The translations under genes were made by a program, and so were the position numbers. Below, one piece after another: positions 10,060 through 19,083 of a stretch of DNA of 64,000 bases (positions are counted from its first letter, which is position 1; every line of letters starts with the position of its first letter). Below the pieces are notes generated by a model, which saw only the letters and a list, made by a program, of their open reading frames with translations, did no database searches and was not told the origin of the DNA. Origin of the DNA: Anoxybacter fermentans. GTDB lineage: Bacteria > Bacillota > Halanaerobiia > DY22613. The DNA lies in assembly GCF_003991135.1 (NCBI RefSeq), contig NZ_CP016379.1, positions 2,604,001 to 2,668,000 of the forward strand, written 5' to 3'.

Positions 10060-10989
10060 TCAAATTTCGTTATTTTCACAATGATTTTCTCCATTTTTTT
10101 CTTTAATTTTAACAATAACTCTTCCAGCCCCTTTGCTTTTCTGGCCTCCAAGTTCTCTTATATTTTCAAGGGCAGGAATAAGAAATTCCTCAATTAAAAT
10201 CCTTTTTCTTTCTTTAATATCCTCTTCTTTCCAATTTTTTAACCATTTATCAATAATATTTCCCTGAATTTCTCTAGGTCTTCCAAATTCAAATCCAAGT
10301 GGTGTAGAATCAATCAATTCCAAAATGCCCGAAAATCTTGTTCCTGGTATCACCTGTTCCATATCAACTTTTGCACTTTTAGCAGCAGTTCTTGTTTTTC
10401 TATCTATCCGTATATTTACTTGATCTAAAATAATATCATTTTCCGCAGCAACATTAAAGTTAGGAATTCTCAAAAAACCCATAATACCTCCTGCACCCAT
10501 AAAATAACATACCGGACAAACACCCATATCATCTTTCGTATTTTTATGATCACTTTTATCAACATTTATCAGACAGTAACCCGTATATTTGTTTTTGTCA
10601 ACTTTACCCCTATATAGCCCCACTTCAATTAAATCTTGTTCTGCTTTTGTTGGATTTGGCGAAGGAATACATGGTTTTAACTTCTCAAAATCTTCCTCGA
10701 ATACACTAAATAAATTAGCTAAATAATCTATTTTTTCTATAACCAACAACTCTAACTGATGCCTCAAAGCTCCTTTAAAACTGGTGGCTGGAATGGCAGG
10801 AGTCCTATTTATCTTAAAGATAGCACCTTTCTTATCAGATAATGGGGATGGAGCCGCACCTATATGTAAAAAACTCCCTTTTTCAACTTCTATCTCTATA
10901 GGTATCTGCCACATTTTCATTTTACCTAAATTATATTGTTGCAACTCAATTTCTCTATCTGAATTTTTAATTTTTACTTTAAGATTCAT
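10060..10989 (-). CDS. RAMP-superfamily Cas7-like protein (Csm3/Cmr4 type)
   Basis: 309 residues. It has the Csm3/Cmr4 pattern: LHIGAAPSP near 41, IPATSFKGALRH near 66 (compare IPGSSLKG), RIDRKTRTA near 194-202 followed by EQVIPGTRFSG, and the glycine-rich loop GGQKSKGAGRV near 281-291. Asp52 aligns without gaps, 14 residues before IPATS, with the catalytic aspartate of Csm3, so target-RNA cleavage may be retained (inference). A CPVC pair (158-161) may bind zinc. In type III effectors Cas7 subunits form the crRNA-binding backbone. It is the last gene of the operon and overlaps the upstream gene by 11 bases. No CRISPR array is near. Confidence 0.78.
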   Translation of the reverse strand: MNLKVKIKNSDREIELQQYNLGKMKMWQIPIEIEVEKGSFLHIGAAPSPLSDKKGAIFKINRTPAIPATSFKGALRHQLELLVIEKIDYLANLFSVFEEDFEKLKPCIPSPNPTKAEQDLIEVGLYRGKVDKNKYTGYCLINVDKSDHKNTKDDMGVCPVCYFMGAGGIMGFLRIPNFNVAAENDIILDQVNIRIDRKTRTAAKSAKVDMEQVIPGTRFSGILELIDSTPLGFEFGRPREIQGNIIDKWLKNWKEEDIKERKRILIEEFLIPALENIRELGGQKSKGAGRVIVKIKEKNGENHCENNEI

Positions 10990-11560
10990 TTTTTAGCACC
11001 TCCCAATATTTTTGTAAAGAATCTAATTTTCTAACAAAAAAAGCTATTTCTTCTGTAGAAACACCTAAATTATAGAGTTCTATTACATAATCTAAAACTT
11101 TTCTTAAAGCTCTTGACTTTAGACCAGACAACCCCTTTACTTTATCTAAAAAATAATGTTTAACGAAAGGCAATTCATACCTTTCTATAACTCTTCCGTA
11201 ATTATCCATATTAGGCAAATTACAACTCACTGTGCCGTACCAGTCTAACATTTCAAATAAATCTTTTAAAAGACTTGGTTTATTTTCAACAGCTAATTTC
11301 AACCATCTTGCAGAATCCTTTAATTTTTTTATCTCTCTTTTCGATCCTTTCTCCTGACTTTCGATTTCTTTTATCCTCTTGTCAATTTTGTCTTTAAATT
11401 CTTCTATTTTTTTCTCTTCAAATAATTTACCTAGTTCTTTCCATTCTTTTCCCTCAAAAAGTTTTGGAATATGCCCCTTTTTTTTAATGTCATATGGGCT
11501 ATCAAATATGTCCTTATCATTCAATACACGTTTTAATACATCATCCATTTTCCCTGTCAT
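10979..11560 (-). CDS. Helical protein of the RAMP operon, possible Cas11-like small subunit
   Basis: 193 residues, not recognised from any family. It is predicted to be almost entirely helical and highly charged, with a lysine/glutamate-rich first half (about 30-95) and a C-terminal helical half (LSGLKSRALRKVLDYVIELYNLG). GGAGG lies nine bases before the ATG at 11560. It is embedded by overlaps of 20 and 11 bases between two RAMP genes, the position where small-subunit genes often occur in type III operons. Assignment as Cas11 (Csm2/Cmr5 counterpart) rests only on size, helicity and position. Confidence 0.5.
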   Translation of the reverse strand: MTGKMDDVLKRVLNDKDIFDSPYDIKKKGHIPKLFEGKEWKELGKLFEEKKIEEFKDKIDKRIKEIESQEKGSKREIKKLKDSARWLKLAVENKPSLLKDLFEMLDWYGTVSCNLPNMDNYGRVIERYELPFVKHYFLDKVKGLSGLKSRALRKVLDYVIELYNLGVSTEEIAFFVRKLDSLQKYWEVLKNES

Positions 11561-12188
11561 AATAAGTTACCTCCTTTAAAAACACCTCTGGAGCCTCAAC
11601 CAGACTCCCAGGGAATAAAGATTTTTTATAAGCTCCATGGATTAAAGATGAATCTGGTTTAAACAAATAACCATATAATGGAGAAATATCCTCTATATTA
11701 AAATCTTTAGCTTCATCTAAAAAAATCTTTACATTCAATATCCCTTGTTTTATCTCAAAATCACCACATTTTACATCTTTAACCTTACATCTGCCAAATC
11801 CTTTACTTTTTAATGCACCCATTTCAAATTCTGCATTTAAAAGTTTATCTTTCAAATCTTTATCCTTGTTATACGGTATATAAACTTCTGCCTGGATTTT
11901 ACCTTCTGGTTCTGCAGGAGCCAAATAATTTGTTATAAGCAACAACCTGGAAGTATTTAAAAATCTATCCCGTACTGAATAAGTATATTCTTTAATCTGA
12001 TAAGTTCCCTTTTTAAATAAACCTACAGCTGGAATATTTTCTAACCCAAAACAGTGCCTTAAAGCTCCTTCAATTGTAGATGATGGTATAGTTTCCTGAC
12101 ATGGTCGAAATACCCCACCTTTAAACCTCTCACCAATAATTATGGAATCAATCTCAAGTAAGATCTGCCAAAGTTTTACTTTACTCAT
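11541..12188 (-). CDS. RAMP-superfamily protein, Cas5-like candidate
   Basis: 215 residues. The N-terminus LWQILLEIDSIIIGERFKGG and IPSSTIEGALRHCFG (34-48) match the first RAMP strand and helix, and GALKSKGFGR (124-133) is the glycine-rich loop. The remaining C-terminal part is short for a two-domain Csm4/Cmr3 protein. In a type III complex the Cas5 subunit caps the 5' handle of the crRNA; here that is inferred from a single additional RAMP gene placed next to the Cas10-like gene. Its start overlaps the end of the upstream gene by 8 bases. Confidence 0.65.
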   Translation of the reverse strand: MSKVKLWQILLEIDSIIIGERFKGGVFRPCQETIPSSTIEGALRHCFGLENIPAVGLFKKGTYQIKEYTYSVRDRFLNTSRLLLITNYLAPAEPEGKIQAEVYIPYNKDKDLKDKLLNAEFEMGALKSKGFGRCKVKDVKCGDFEIKQGILNVKIFLDEAKDFNIEDISPLYGYLFKPDSSLIHGAYKKSLFPGSLVEAPEVFLKEVTYYDRENG

Positions 12189-14433
12189 TGTCTTTCGCTC
12201 CTTTGAGTATCCTATACAAGTTTAAAAACTTTGATGGATTAATTCCCTGTACATATAATTCATAAGGTTCTTTATACTTATCTCTATTTTCCAGAATTTT
12301 TATCATAACATAAACATCTGACTTCAGTGCCTTTAAACTCTCACTCATTTGAATTAAATTATAAAGATAACTTTGAGATACATTTGAATTTATAAGCTTT
12401 GTTTTAATCTCTTCAACTTCTTTTTTAGCATATTTCTCTTCAAATACTGGATAATACTGAATATTTATAAATGACTTATCTTCAGATTCAAAATATCTCC
12501 AATGTTCCCTTATTGGATATTTGATATTGGAAATACTCAATGAAAAACTTATAGGACAAGTTTGATCACCTATACAATCAGGGAAATACTTATCAAACAA
12601 ATCTATATAACTGTCTATCACTTTTCTAAGTAACTCAGGAGTAAATTTAAATACACCAAGTTCATTATAATCTGAAATAGGTCTTTTTATATCATTTTCA
12701 TCTCCAAATTTTTCCCAAAATTCTTTTAATAATTCTTTATAGTCATTGATAAAGTCCATTTGAAGTGCTAATGGTCTAAAATTTTCTTGAAAATCTTTAT
12801 AATCGAAATTAATAACTAATTTAGTTTTTAAATTTTTCTTATTATTTTCTAATTCGTCAATTTTTTCTTGGATTTCTTTTCTTAAAACTCTTTGTTTATT
12901 TATTTCGAGACCAATCATCCTTCTTTCATTCTCATCATTACTTTTTTTAACTTTTTTTTTCAACTCATCTTTTTTTTCTAAAACTTTACGAAGTTCTTCA
13001 TTTCTAGATTGAAGTTCATTCTCAATTTTTTCTAATTCGCTTTCTACAAATTCCTTAACATAATCAGGATAATCCCTAATATAATCATTAAACGCTTTTT
13101 GAAGCCAATTTTCTAATTTTTTCTGATCTAAAGAAAATTTAAACCAGCAAACTTTCACACCTTCTTTATCCCATATCTCACCATATTCTCTAAAAGGTTC
13201 ACCATATTTCCGAATACTCTTACATTTTTCACATACCCATTCTTTTATATCTTCTTTATTTTCATCCCTTTTTTCTATCACATAATTCTGTTGACAAATA
13301 TCACAAATTGGCATAATTTTGTCAGGTAGAATTTGCTGAAAATATTTTTTATAAACTTTTGTATTATTACTAATCTCTGCTTTCTGGTTTTCATTTTTCT
13401 TTTCCTGTTTCCTTGCTTTAAATATTTTTCTATCAAGAATTGAATCAAGTTTTCCCAGATTAGCTATTATTTCAATAACTTCTACATAAAATCCCCAATC
13501 CAAAAAATCTTTAAATATCTCTTTTAAATTTATACTCTTTGGTACAAATAAAGTTAAAAAATCAGATGTAGAAAAAAGAATTTCGTCATTATATCGCTCT
13601 TTTACTTTCTTTAAAAGCTCATCTCTTTTTCTGAGAAGGTTTATATCTCTCAATCTTACAAACGAATGAGGAAATTTAATCCAACATTTGACTATTTTAG
13701 CCTCCCAACTTTTATTTCCACGCTCTGCTTCATTGACAGTCTTTAATTCTTTTTCATCAAACTTGATAGATATCAAACCATTTTCATCACAGATAAGAGT
13801 AGAATATTTTTTTAAAACTCTATATATCTTTCCAACCAACTCCACATGTGTATATAAAGTAGTTACATTCCTTGGAAAACTCTTATCTTCAGGCGTTAAC
13901 AACAAATTTTTTCTATATTTTTCCAAAAAGTCATCCCCAGAATCGCAATTTTGAATTTCATCAAACAAAACTTTCAGGTCATTAATGTCATTAAACGCAG
14001 CCCAATTTTTTTGAGGTTTTTTATTCCAAAGTTTTAAAACTCCATTATTTTTCAAAACATCATTTGAATCTAATACTTTTTCAACTACTCTTGAAATAGA
14101 TGAGGCTAAATGATCAGCCAGTTTAAGTAAAAAAACATCCTGTATATACTCCTCAGGAATAGATAACTGATTCCATTCATTAATATCTATTTCGTCAATG
14201 CTAACTTTATTTAGTTTATAATGATGATATTGTCCCCACCATGAAGGAGATGGATCTTTTGATATTTCAAACCCAAACTCAGAAAAAGGAAAATCCACAA
14301 ACACATGTCCCTTCCAGGCTTTCGCATCAACTTTACCTTTTACTTTATCCTTTATTTTATCTTTTACTTGATTTTTTACATCATCATGAACTAATTTTCC
14401 GATATCATGCAATTCAGCAATAAAATCTTTCAT
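12181..14433 (-). CDS. Cas10-like large subunit with HD domain and no GGDD motif
   Basis: 750 residues from the ATG at 14433 (AAGGGGGT ten bases upstream); an upstream in-frame ATG at 14478 has no ribosome site. The N-terminal HD domain has H9-D10 (ELHDIGKLVHD), H70/H71 and D107 (LKLADHLASSISR). A zinc ribbon is formed by C377, C380, C401 and C404. A charged coiled coil (about 462-540) is followed by a palm-like segment in which FSLSISNIKYPI (630-641) resembles the SxGIxxxxYP segment after the active site of Cas10 palms. The expected GGDD position (about 588-597) reads as SDYNELGVFK, so cyclic oligoadenylate synthesis is not expected. The last 100 residues are helical, as in Cas10 domain 4. 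It is the first gene of the four-gene operon. Confidence 0.72.
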   Translation of the reverse strand: MKDFIAELHDIGKLVHDDVKNQVKDKIKDKVKGKVDAKAWKGHVFVDFPFSEFGFEISKDPSPSWWGQYHHYKLNKVSIDEIDINEWNQLSIPEEYIQDVFLLKLADHLASSISRVVEKVLDSNDVLKNNGVLKLWNKKPQKNWAAFNDINDLKVLFDEIQNCDSGDDFLEKYRKNLLLTPEDKSFPRNVTTLYTHVELVGKIYRVLKKYSTLICDENGLISIKFDEKELKTVNEAERGNKSWEAKIVKCWIKFPHSFVRLRDINLLRKRDELLKKVKERYNDEILFSTSDFLTLFVPKSINLKEIFKDFLDWGFYVEVIEIIANLGKLDSILDRKIFKARKQEKKNENQKAEISNNTKVYKKYFQQILPDKIMPICDICQQNYVIEKRDENKEDIKEWVCEKCKSIRKYGEPFREYGEIWDKEGVKVCWFKFSLDQKKLENWLQKAFNDYIRDYPDYVKEFVESELEKIENELQSRNEELRKVLEKKDELKKKVKKSNDENERRMIGLEINKQRVLRKEIQEKIDELENNKKNLKTKLVINFDYKDFQENFRPLALQMDFINDYKELLKEFWEKFGDENDIKRPISDYNELGVFKFTPELLRKVIDSYIDLFDKYFPDCIGDQTCPISFSLSISNIKYPIREHWRYFESEDKSFINIQYYPVFEEKYAKKEVEEIKTKLINSNVSQSYLYNLIQMSESLKALKSDVYVMIKILENRDKYKEPYELYVQGINPSKFLNLYRILKGAKDNE

Positions 14434-14590
14434 AACCTTTTTTACCCCCTTAAAAATAGACCATAACAGAATCAACAAAACTACATAAAACTCAATAATA
14501 AGTTTTTCTTTGACTTAGTTTGAAAATATTTTCTAATTTAATTTTTCTAGTTAAAGACGTATACTCCTGCTTTTAAAATAACATTTTTTT

Positions 14591-14633
14591 AAAAAAAATT
14601 AGGATACACCCTTTTTAATGGTGTATCCTAATT
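14591..14633 (-). terminator. Intrinsic terminator of the his operon
   Basis: A 14-bp perfect stem (14597-14610 with 14620-14633) and a 9-base loop, followed on the minus strand by TTTTTTTTAAAAAAATG. It lies about 38 bases after the hisIE stop. Confidence 0.9.
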
Positions 14634-14670
14634 GATTATGATTTTGCCTTTATCATCTTATTAATCTTAA

Positions 14671-15312
14671 CTATTTCTTAAACCGACGGGCCAACTCCTC
14701 TGCAATATCCTCAGGCCTACAACCCATTTCAGCTGTAAGAACCAACAGATGATACACAAGATCAGCCATCTCATAGATAAATTCCTCTTTAGACTGATTT
14801 TTAGCACCAATAATCACTTCTGCCGTTTCTTCCCCCACCTTTTTTAAAATCTTATCCAGACCTTCCTTAAAAAGATAATTGGTATATGAACCTTCCACCG
14901 GATTGGTTTTCCTATCCTGAATCAGGGTAAATAGTGATGAAATCACCTCATTAACTGTCAGGGAAGACTTCTCACCAGCCAACTGACGATAAAAACAGCT
15001 ATCTTCCCCTGTATGGCAGGCCGGGCCCTCTGCAATAACCTCCACCAGAAGAGTATCTTTATCACAGTCATAAGAGATAGCTTTTATCTTTTGCACATTG
15101 CCCGAAGTCTCTCCCTTATGCCAGAGTTTTTGACGGCTCCGGCTGAAAAACCAGGTCTCTCCGGTCTTAAGGCTCAATTCCAGAGATTCCCTATTCATAT
15201 AAGCGAGCATCAATACTCTTTTACTCTTCCAATCCTGAATAATTGCAGGAATCAGACCCGTTTTCTCATCAAAGCACAGTTGATCTAAATCTTTAGCTTT
15301 AACCTCCATCAT
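14671..15312 (-). CDS. hisIE: HisIE: phosphoribosyl-AMP cyclohydrolase / phosphoribosyl-ATP pyrophosphatase
   Basis: 213 residues, a two-domain fusion of usual size. The HisI half (1-115) has [31 protein letters not shown] and the metal/catalytic region [10 protein letters not shown] and [11 protein letters not shown]. The HisE half (about 120-213) has [14 protein letters not shown] and [13 protein letters not shown]. It performs histidine steps 2 and 3, ring opening of PR-AMP after pyrophosphate removal from PR-ATP. It is the last gene of the operon, 17 bases after hisF, followed by a strong terminator. Confidence 0.96.
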   Translation of the reverse strand: MMEVKAKDLDQLCFDEKTGLIPAIIQDWKSKRVLMLAYMNRESLELSLKTGETWFFSRSRQKLWHKGETSGNVQKIKAISYDCDKDTLLVEVIAEGPACHTGEDSCFYRQLAGEKSSLTVNEVISSLFTLIQDRKTNPVEGSYTNYLFKEGLDKILKKVGEETAEVIIGAKNQSKEEFIYEMADLVYHLLVLTAEMGCRPEDIAEELARRFKK

Positions 15313-15329
15313 TTGCCCAACTCCTTCCT

Positions 15330-16097
15330 TTAACCAATCTGCCGGACTGAAACACCTGCTTTAACCAATGCAGCCTTAACCTGGTTAATAGTTAGCTCTC
15401 CAAAATGAAAGAGTGATGCTGCTAAAGCCGCATCAGCTTTACCTCTAGTTAATACCTCTACAAAATCATTTAAAGAACCGGCTCCCCCTGAAGCAATCAC
15501 CGGAATATTTACTACCTCAGCCACAGCACGGGTCATTTCAAGATCAAAACCCTTCTTAGTCCCATCTGCATCAATACTGGTTAAAAGAATCTCTCCAGCA
15601 CCCCGCATTTCTACTTCTCTCACCCAATCTATAAGATCAATTCCGCTATCCCGGCTTCCACCGTGAGTATATACATTCCAACCCGCACCATCCTCACGCT
15701 TTTTGCCATCCACTGCGACCACAATACACTGAGAACCAAAAATTCTTGCACCTTCTGTAATTAGATCTGGATTTTTAACAGCAGCAGAGTTAATGGCAAC
15801 TTTATCTGCTCCGGCTCTCAGCATTTTTTTCATATCCGCAACAGTTCTAATTCCACCGCCCACAGTCAAAGGAATGAAGACCTGAGCTGCCACCTCTTCT
15901 ACAACATGACAGATGGTATCACGGCCTTCCACCGTTGCTGTAATATCCAGAAATACCAGCTCATCTGCTCCCATACGATTATAAACTGCAGCAATCTCAA
16001 CCGGGTCACCTGCATCTACCAATCCTTTAAAATTAACTCCCTTAACCACCCGGCCATCTTTTACATCCAGACAGGGGATAATCCGTTTAGTTAACAC
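15330..16097 (-). CDS. hisF: Imidazole glycerol phosphate synthase, cyclase subunit
   Basis: 255 residues, a (beta-alpha)8 barrel. The catalytic aspartates sit in [15 protein letters not shown] (D11) and [10 protein letters not shown]; phosphate-binding motifs are [10 protein letters not shown] and [12 protein letters not shown]. It uses ammonia delivered by HisH to form imidazole glycerol phosphate and AICAR. It is six bases downstream of hisA. Confidence 0.97.
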   Translation of the reverse strand: MLTKRIIPCLDVKDGRVVKGVNFKGLVDAGDPVEIAAVYNRMGADELVFLDITATVEGRDTICHVVEEVAAQVFIPLTVGGGIRTVADMKKMLRAGADKVAINSAAVKNPDLITEGARIFGSQCIVVAVDGKKREDGAGWNVYTHGGSRDSGIDLIDWVREVEMRGAGEILLTSIDADGTKKGFDLEMTRAVAEVVNIPVIASGGAGSLNDFVEVLTRGKADAALAASLFHFGELTINQVKAALVKAGVSVRQIG

Positions 16098-16103
16098 TTT
16101 TTA

Positions 16104-16820
16104 TCACCCCATTTTTTGCAATATTTCCTTAAGACTCAATATTCCCTGATAAAGTGCCTGCCCAATAATAGCCCCATAAACACCGATCTTTTTTAATTTA
16201 ACCAGATCTTCATAAGAGCTAATTCCACCAGATGCAATTATTTTGAGATTTTCAATTTGAACGAGTTTTTCTAAAGTCTGAAAGTCAGGGCCAACCAACA
16301 TTCCATCCCTACTTATATCCGTATACAGAACCTGGCTTACACCCAGATCAACCATCTCCTTAGCAAAATCCAGCACATTACGACCGCTCTGCTTTAACCA
16401 ACCATCAGTCGCTATCTTTCCATCTCTGGCATCAATACTTATAACCAGCTTTTCAGCTCCAAATTTGGCTACTGCCTCACCTATAGCAAGAGGTTCTTTT
16501 AAAGCCAGTGTTCCAATCACAAGCTTATCAATTCCTACCTTAAACCATTCTTCCATCTTTTCAAGTGAACGAATTCCCCCACCCAATTGTAATTTCAGAT
16601 TTGTTTTATTTTTAATTTTCCGCACAATTGCTTCATTAGCTCCACATCCATCCCTGGCTCCGTCCAGGTCTACCAGATGAAGCCAGGTTGCTCCCTCTTT
16701 CTCAAATTGTCTTGCTCTACTTAAGGGGTTATCATCAAAAACCGTTTCACGATTAAAATCTCCCTGTTTTAACCGTACCACCCGTCCATCTTTAAGATCT
16801 ATAGCTGGATAAATAATCAT
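16104..16820 (-). CDS. hisA: Phosphoribosylformimino-AICAR ribotide isomerase
   Basis: 238 residues. The barrel's paired aspartates are in IYPAIDLKDGRVV and VISIDARDGKI; phosphate loops are QLGGGIRSLEKM and IIASGGISSYEDL. It catalyses the Amadori rearrangement of ProFAR to PRFAR. The start overlaps the hisH stop by one base, indicating coupled translation. Confidence 0.97.
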   Translation of the reverse strand: MIIYPAIDLKDGRVVRLKQGDFNRETVFDDNPLSRARQFEKEGATWLHLVDLDGARDGCGANEAIVRKIKNKTNLKLQLGGGIRSLEKMEEWFKVGIDKLVIGTLALKEPLAIGEAVAKFGAEKLVISIDARDGKIATDGWLKQSGRNVLDFAKEMVDLGVSQVLYTDISRDGMLVGPDFQTLEKLVQIENLKIIASGGISSYEDLVKLKKIGVYGAIIGQALYQGILSLKEILQKMG

Positions 16821-17419
16821 TATACCATCTCCCCAAAATTCTTTAAAATCCTAAGTCCTTCATCCCCGCTCTTTTCGGGATGGAACTGAACTCCCATGAT
16901 ATTCTCCCGGGCAACAGCTACAGGAATCTCCTCTCCATAGATAGTGGTTGCAATTACATCGTCGGTCATTTCACTCAAAGCATAGGAATGAACAAAATAC
17001 ATATATGGTTCTTTAGAAAGCCCCTGCCAGAGGGGATGCTCCACTTTACAATAAATCCGATTCCATCCCATATGAGGTATTTTAACCCCACCTTTTAGCC
17101 GCTTAACTTCACCAGACAAAAATCCAAGACCCGAAGCTTTTTGATCTTCATACCCCACCTCAAAAAGAAGCTGCATTCCAAGACAGATACCTAAAAAAGG
17201 TTTACCCTGATCAATGGCATATTTGATTGCTTCTACAAAACCGTTTCGAATCAAATTTTCCATAGCTTTAGGAAATGCTCCCACACCGGGTAATATTAAA
17301 CCGGACATCTTTTGTATTTCTTCAGGTCGGGTAATCATTTTCACGGGGTAATTTAAATATTCCATAGCTTTTCGAATACTCTTAAGGTTACCCATGCCAT
17401 AGTCAATGATTCCGATCAC
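16820..17419 (-). CDS. hisH: Imidazole glycerol phosphate synthase, glutaminase subunit
   Basis: 199 residues, class I glutamine amidotransferase. The nucleophile elbow is PFLGICLGMQLLFE and the His/Glu pair is VQFHPEKSG. It hydrolyses glutamine and passes ammonia to HisF. It directly follows hisB with no gap. Confidence 0.97.
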   Translation of the reverse strand: MIGIIDYGMGNLKSIRKAMEYLNYPVKMITRPEEIQKMSGLILPGVGAFPKAMENLIRNGFVEAIKYAIDQGKPFLGICLGMQLLFEVGYEDQKASGLGFLSGEVKRLKGGVKIPHMGWNRIYCKVEHPLWQGLSKEPYMYFVHSYALSEMTDDVIATTIYGEEIPVAVARENIMGVQFHPEKSGDEGLRILKNFGEMV

Positions 17420-18004
17420 TTATAGCACCCCCTTAGTTGAAGGAATCTGCTCTAAACCGCTTTTCTGTACCGCCATTTTTAAACTTTGGCCAAGTGCTTT
17501 AAATACCGCTTCTACCTGGTGATGGGTATTCCGGCCGTGAAGAAGCTCTGCATGAAGGGTTAATTGCCCATGAACACTAAAGGCCCGTAAAAACTCTTCA
17601 ATAAGTTCTGTAGGAAAATTACCTACCCTCTCATTACTAAAGGGCAGGTCAGTATATAAATAAGGCCGCCCGCTTATATCAACCACAACCCGGCTTAAGG
17701 CATCATCCATAGGAATAAGGGCACTACCAAAACGCTGAATACCAACACCTTCACCCAGAGCTTTTTTAAAAGCCTGACCGAGAACAATTCCCACATCTTC
17801 AACTGTATGGTGAAAATCTACATCTAAATCTCCCTGGGCATTGATAAAAAGATCTAGACTGCCGTGTTTTGCAAGTTGAGCCAGCATATGGTCAAAGAAG
17901 GGAATTCCCGTCTTTATTTCATAGTTACCGTTTCCATCAATATTCAACTTCAATTTGATTCTGGTCTCTAAAGTACTGCGTTCAATTTCACATCTCCGTT
18001 CCAT
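17420..18004 (-). CDS. hisB: Imidazoleglycerol-phosphate dehydratase
   Basis: 194 residues, a stand-alone dehydratase without the N-terminal phosphatase domain of enterobacterial HisB. Manganese-binding histidine motifs are DFHHTVEDVGI, IPFFDHMLAQLAKHG and NTHHQVEAVFKALGQ. The ATG at 18004 overlaps the hisC 3' end by 17 bases, and its ribosome site AGGAGAAGG lies inside hisC. Because no phosphatase is fused, a separate histidinol phosphatase is needed; a candidate lies at 22517. Confidence 0.97.
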   Translation of the reverse strand: MERRCEIERSTLETRIKLKLNIDGNGNYEIKTGIPFFDHMLAQLAKHGSLDLFINAQGDLDVDFHHTVEDVGIVLGQAFKKALGEGVGIQRFGSALIPMDDALSRVVVDISGRPYLYTDLPFSNERVGNFPTELIEEFLRAFSVHGQLTLHAELLHGRNTHHQVEAVFKALGQSLKMAVQKSGLEQIPSTKGVL

Positions 18005-19079
18005 TAGCCCTTCTCCTCTCTTTAAAAGTCTTAATTACCCGTATAACCTGATCATTTTCTTCAGGTGTACCAACTGTTATTCTGATAGCATCCTTAAGAG
18101 GAGATCTAAACTTACGTACCTTGATAGCAGCTCTCTCAAATTCTTCTGCCAATGCCGGTACTTCTAATCCACGTAAAAAGAGGAAATTGGCTTCAGACGG
18201 AAAGACCTGCCAACCAGCATACGACTTCAATACTGCCCGAAGACGTTCCCTTTCTTTAATAATTTCTCTAACCCTTTTTTCAATTAGAGAATAATTTTCC
18301 AGAATTGTCTCACCTACCATCTGAGAAATGGAATTCAGATGATATGGTGGAACTACTTTTGAAACTTCCCTGATAAAATCCCGATTAGCCACTAGATAGC
18401 CCAATCTAACTCCTGCAAGTCCAAAAGCTTTTGAGAAAGTACGGGTAACTGCCAGATTTGGATATTTATCCAGCATAGAAATCATACTTCCCTGACAGAA
18501 TTCACCGTATGCCTCATCCACTACCAAAATTCCTTCAAATCTTTCTGCAATTTCACCTATAGTCTCAAGCGGAATCCGGGTTCCGGTAGGATTATTGGGA
18601 GAACAAAAAAATACCATCCTGGGATAGGTAATTTTTACAGCTTTCCAGAATTGCTCTAAATCAAGAGAGCCATCACTATTTAAATGAAGACTGACATAGA
18701 CTCCACCGGATAACTCGGTAAAAATTTTATACATGGAAAAGGTCGGGGCCAGAGCCAGAACCCGATCTCCCGGACGAACAAAAGTCTGAACCAGAAATTG
18801 TAATACCTCATCTGAACCGTTACCCAAAAGAATCTGTTCTGGACTCACTCCTTTACCCAGATAATCTGCAATTTTTTGCCGAAGAGCATAACAGCTCGCA
18901 TCTGGATAACGATTGAGCTCTAATTTTATAAATTTCTGCGCCATCTCCTCTCTAAGCTCATAGGGCAGGGGATAGGGAGACTCATTACCATCCAGAATAA
19001 TCATATTTTCTTTTTCTTTTTGCTGAACGGTATACGGAACCAGATTCTTAACCTCAGGTCTAACCAGAAATTGAATCAT
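17988..19079 (-). CDS. hisC: Histidinol-phosphate aminotransferase
   Basis: About 363 residues from the ATG at 19079, which has AGAAGGTGA six bases upstream; a longer frame to 19106 overlaps hisD and has no better site. It is a fold-type I PLP enzyme with NGSDEVLQFL, FCSPNNPTGTRI, VVDEAYGEF and the PLP lysine in TRTFSKAFGLAGVRLGY. It converts imidazole acetol phosphate to histidinol phosphate with glutamate. Confidence 0.95.
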   Translation of the reverse strand: MIQFLVRPEVKNLVPYTVQQKEKENMIILDGNESPYPLPYELREEMAQKFIKLELNRYPDASCYALRQKIADYLGKGVSPEQILLGNGSDEVLQFLVQTFVRPGDRVLALAPTFSMYKIFTELSGGVYVSLHLNSDGSLDLEQFWKAVKITYPRMVFFCSPNNPTGTRIPLETIGEIAERFEGILVVDEAYGEFCQGSMISMLDKYPNLAVTRTFSKAFGLAGVRLGYLVANRDFIREVSKVVPPYHLNSISQMVGETILENYSLIEKRVREIIKERERLRAVLKSYAGWQVFPSEANFLFLRGLEVPALAEEFERAAIKVRKFRSPLKDAIRITVGTPEENDQVIRVIKTFKERRRANGTEM

Positions 19080-19083
19080 TTTT

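Noticed and set aside
12181-14478. Extended N-terminus for the Cas10-like protein
   Set aside because: The ATG at 14478 lacks a ribosome site, and the added residues precede the expected HD-domain start.
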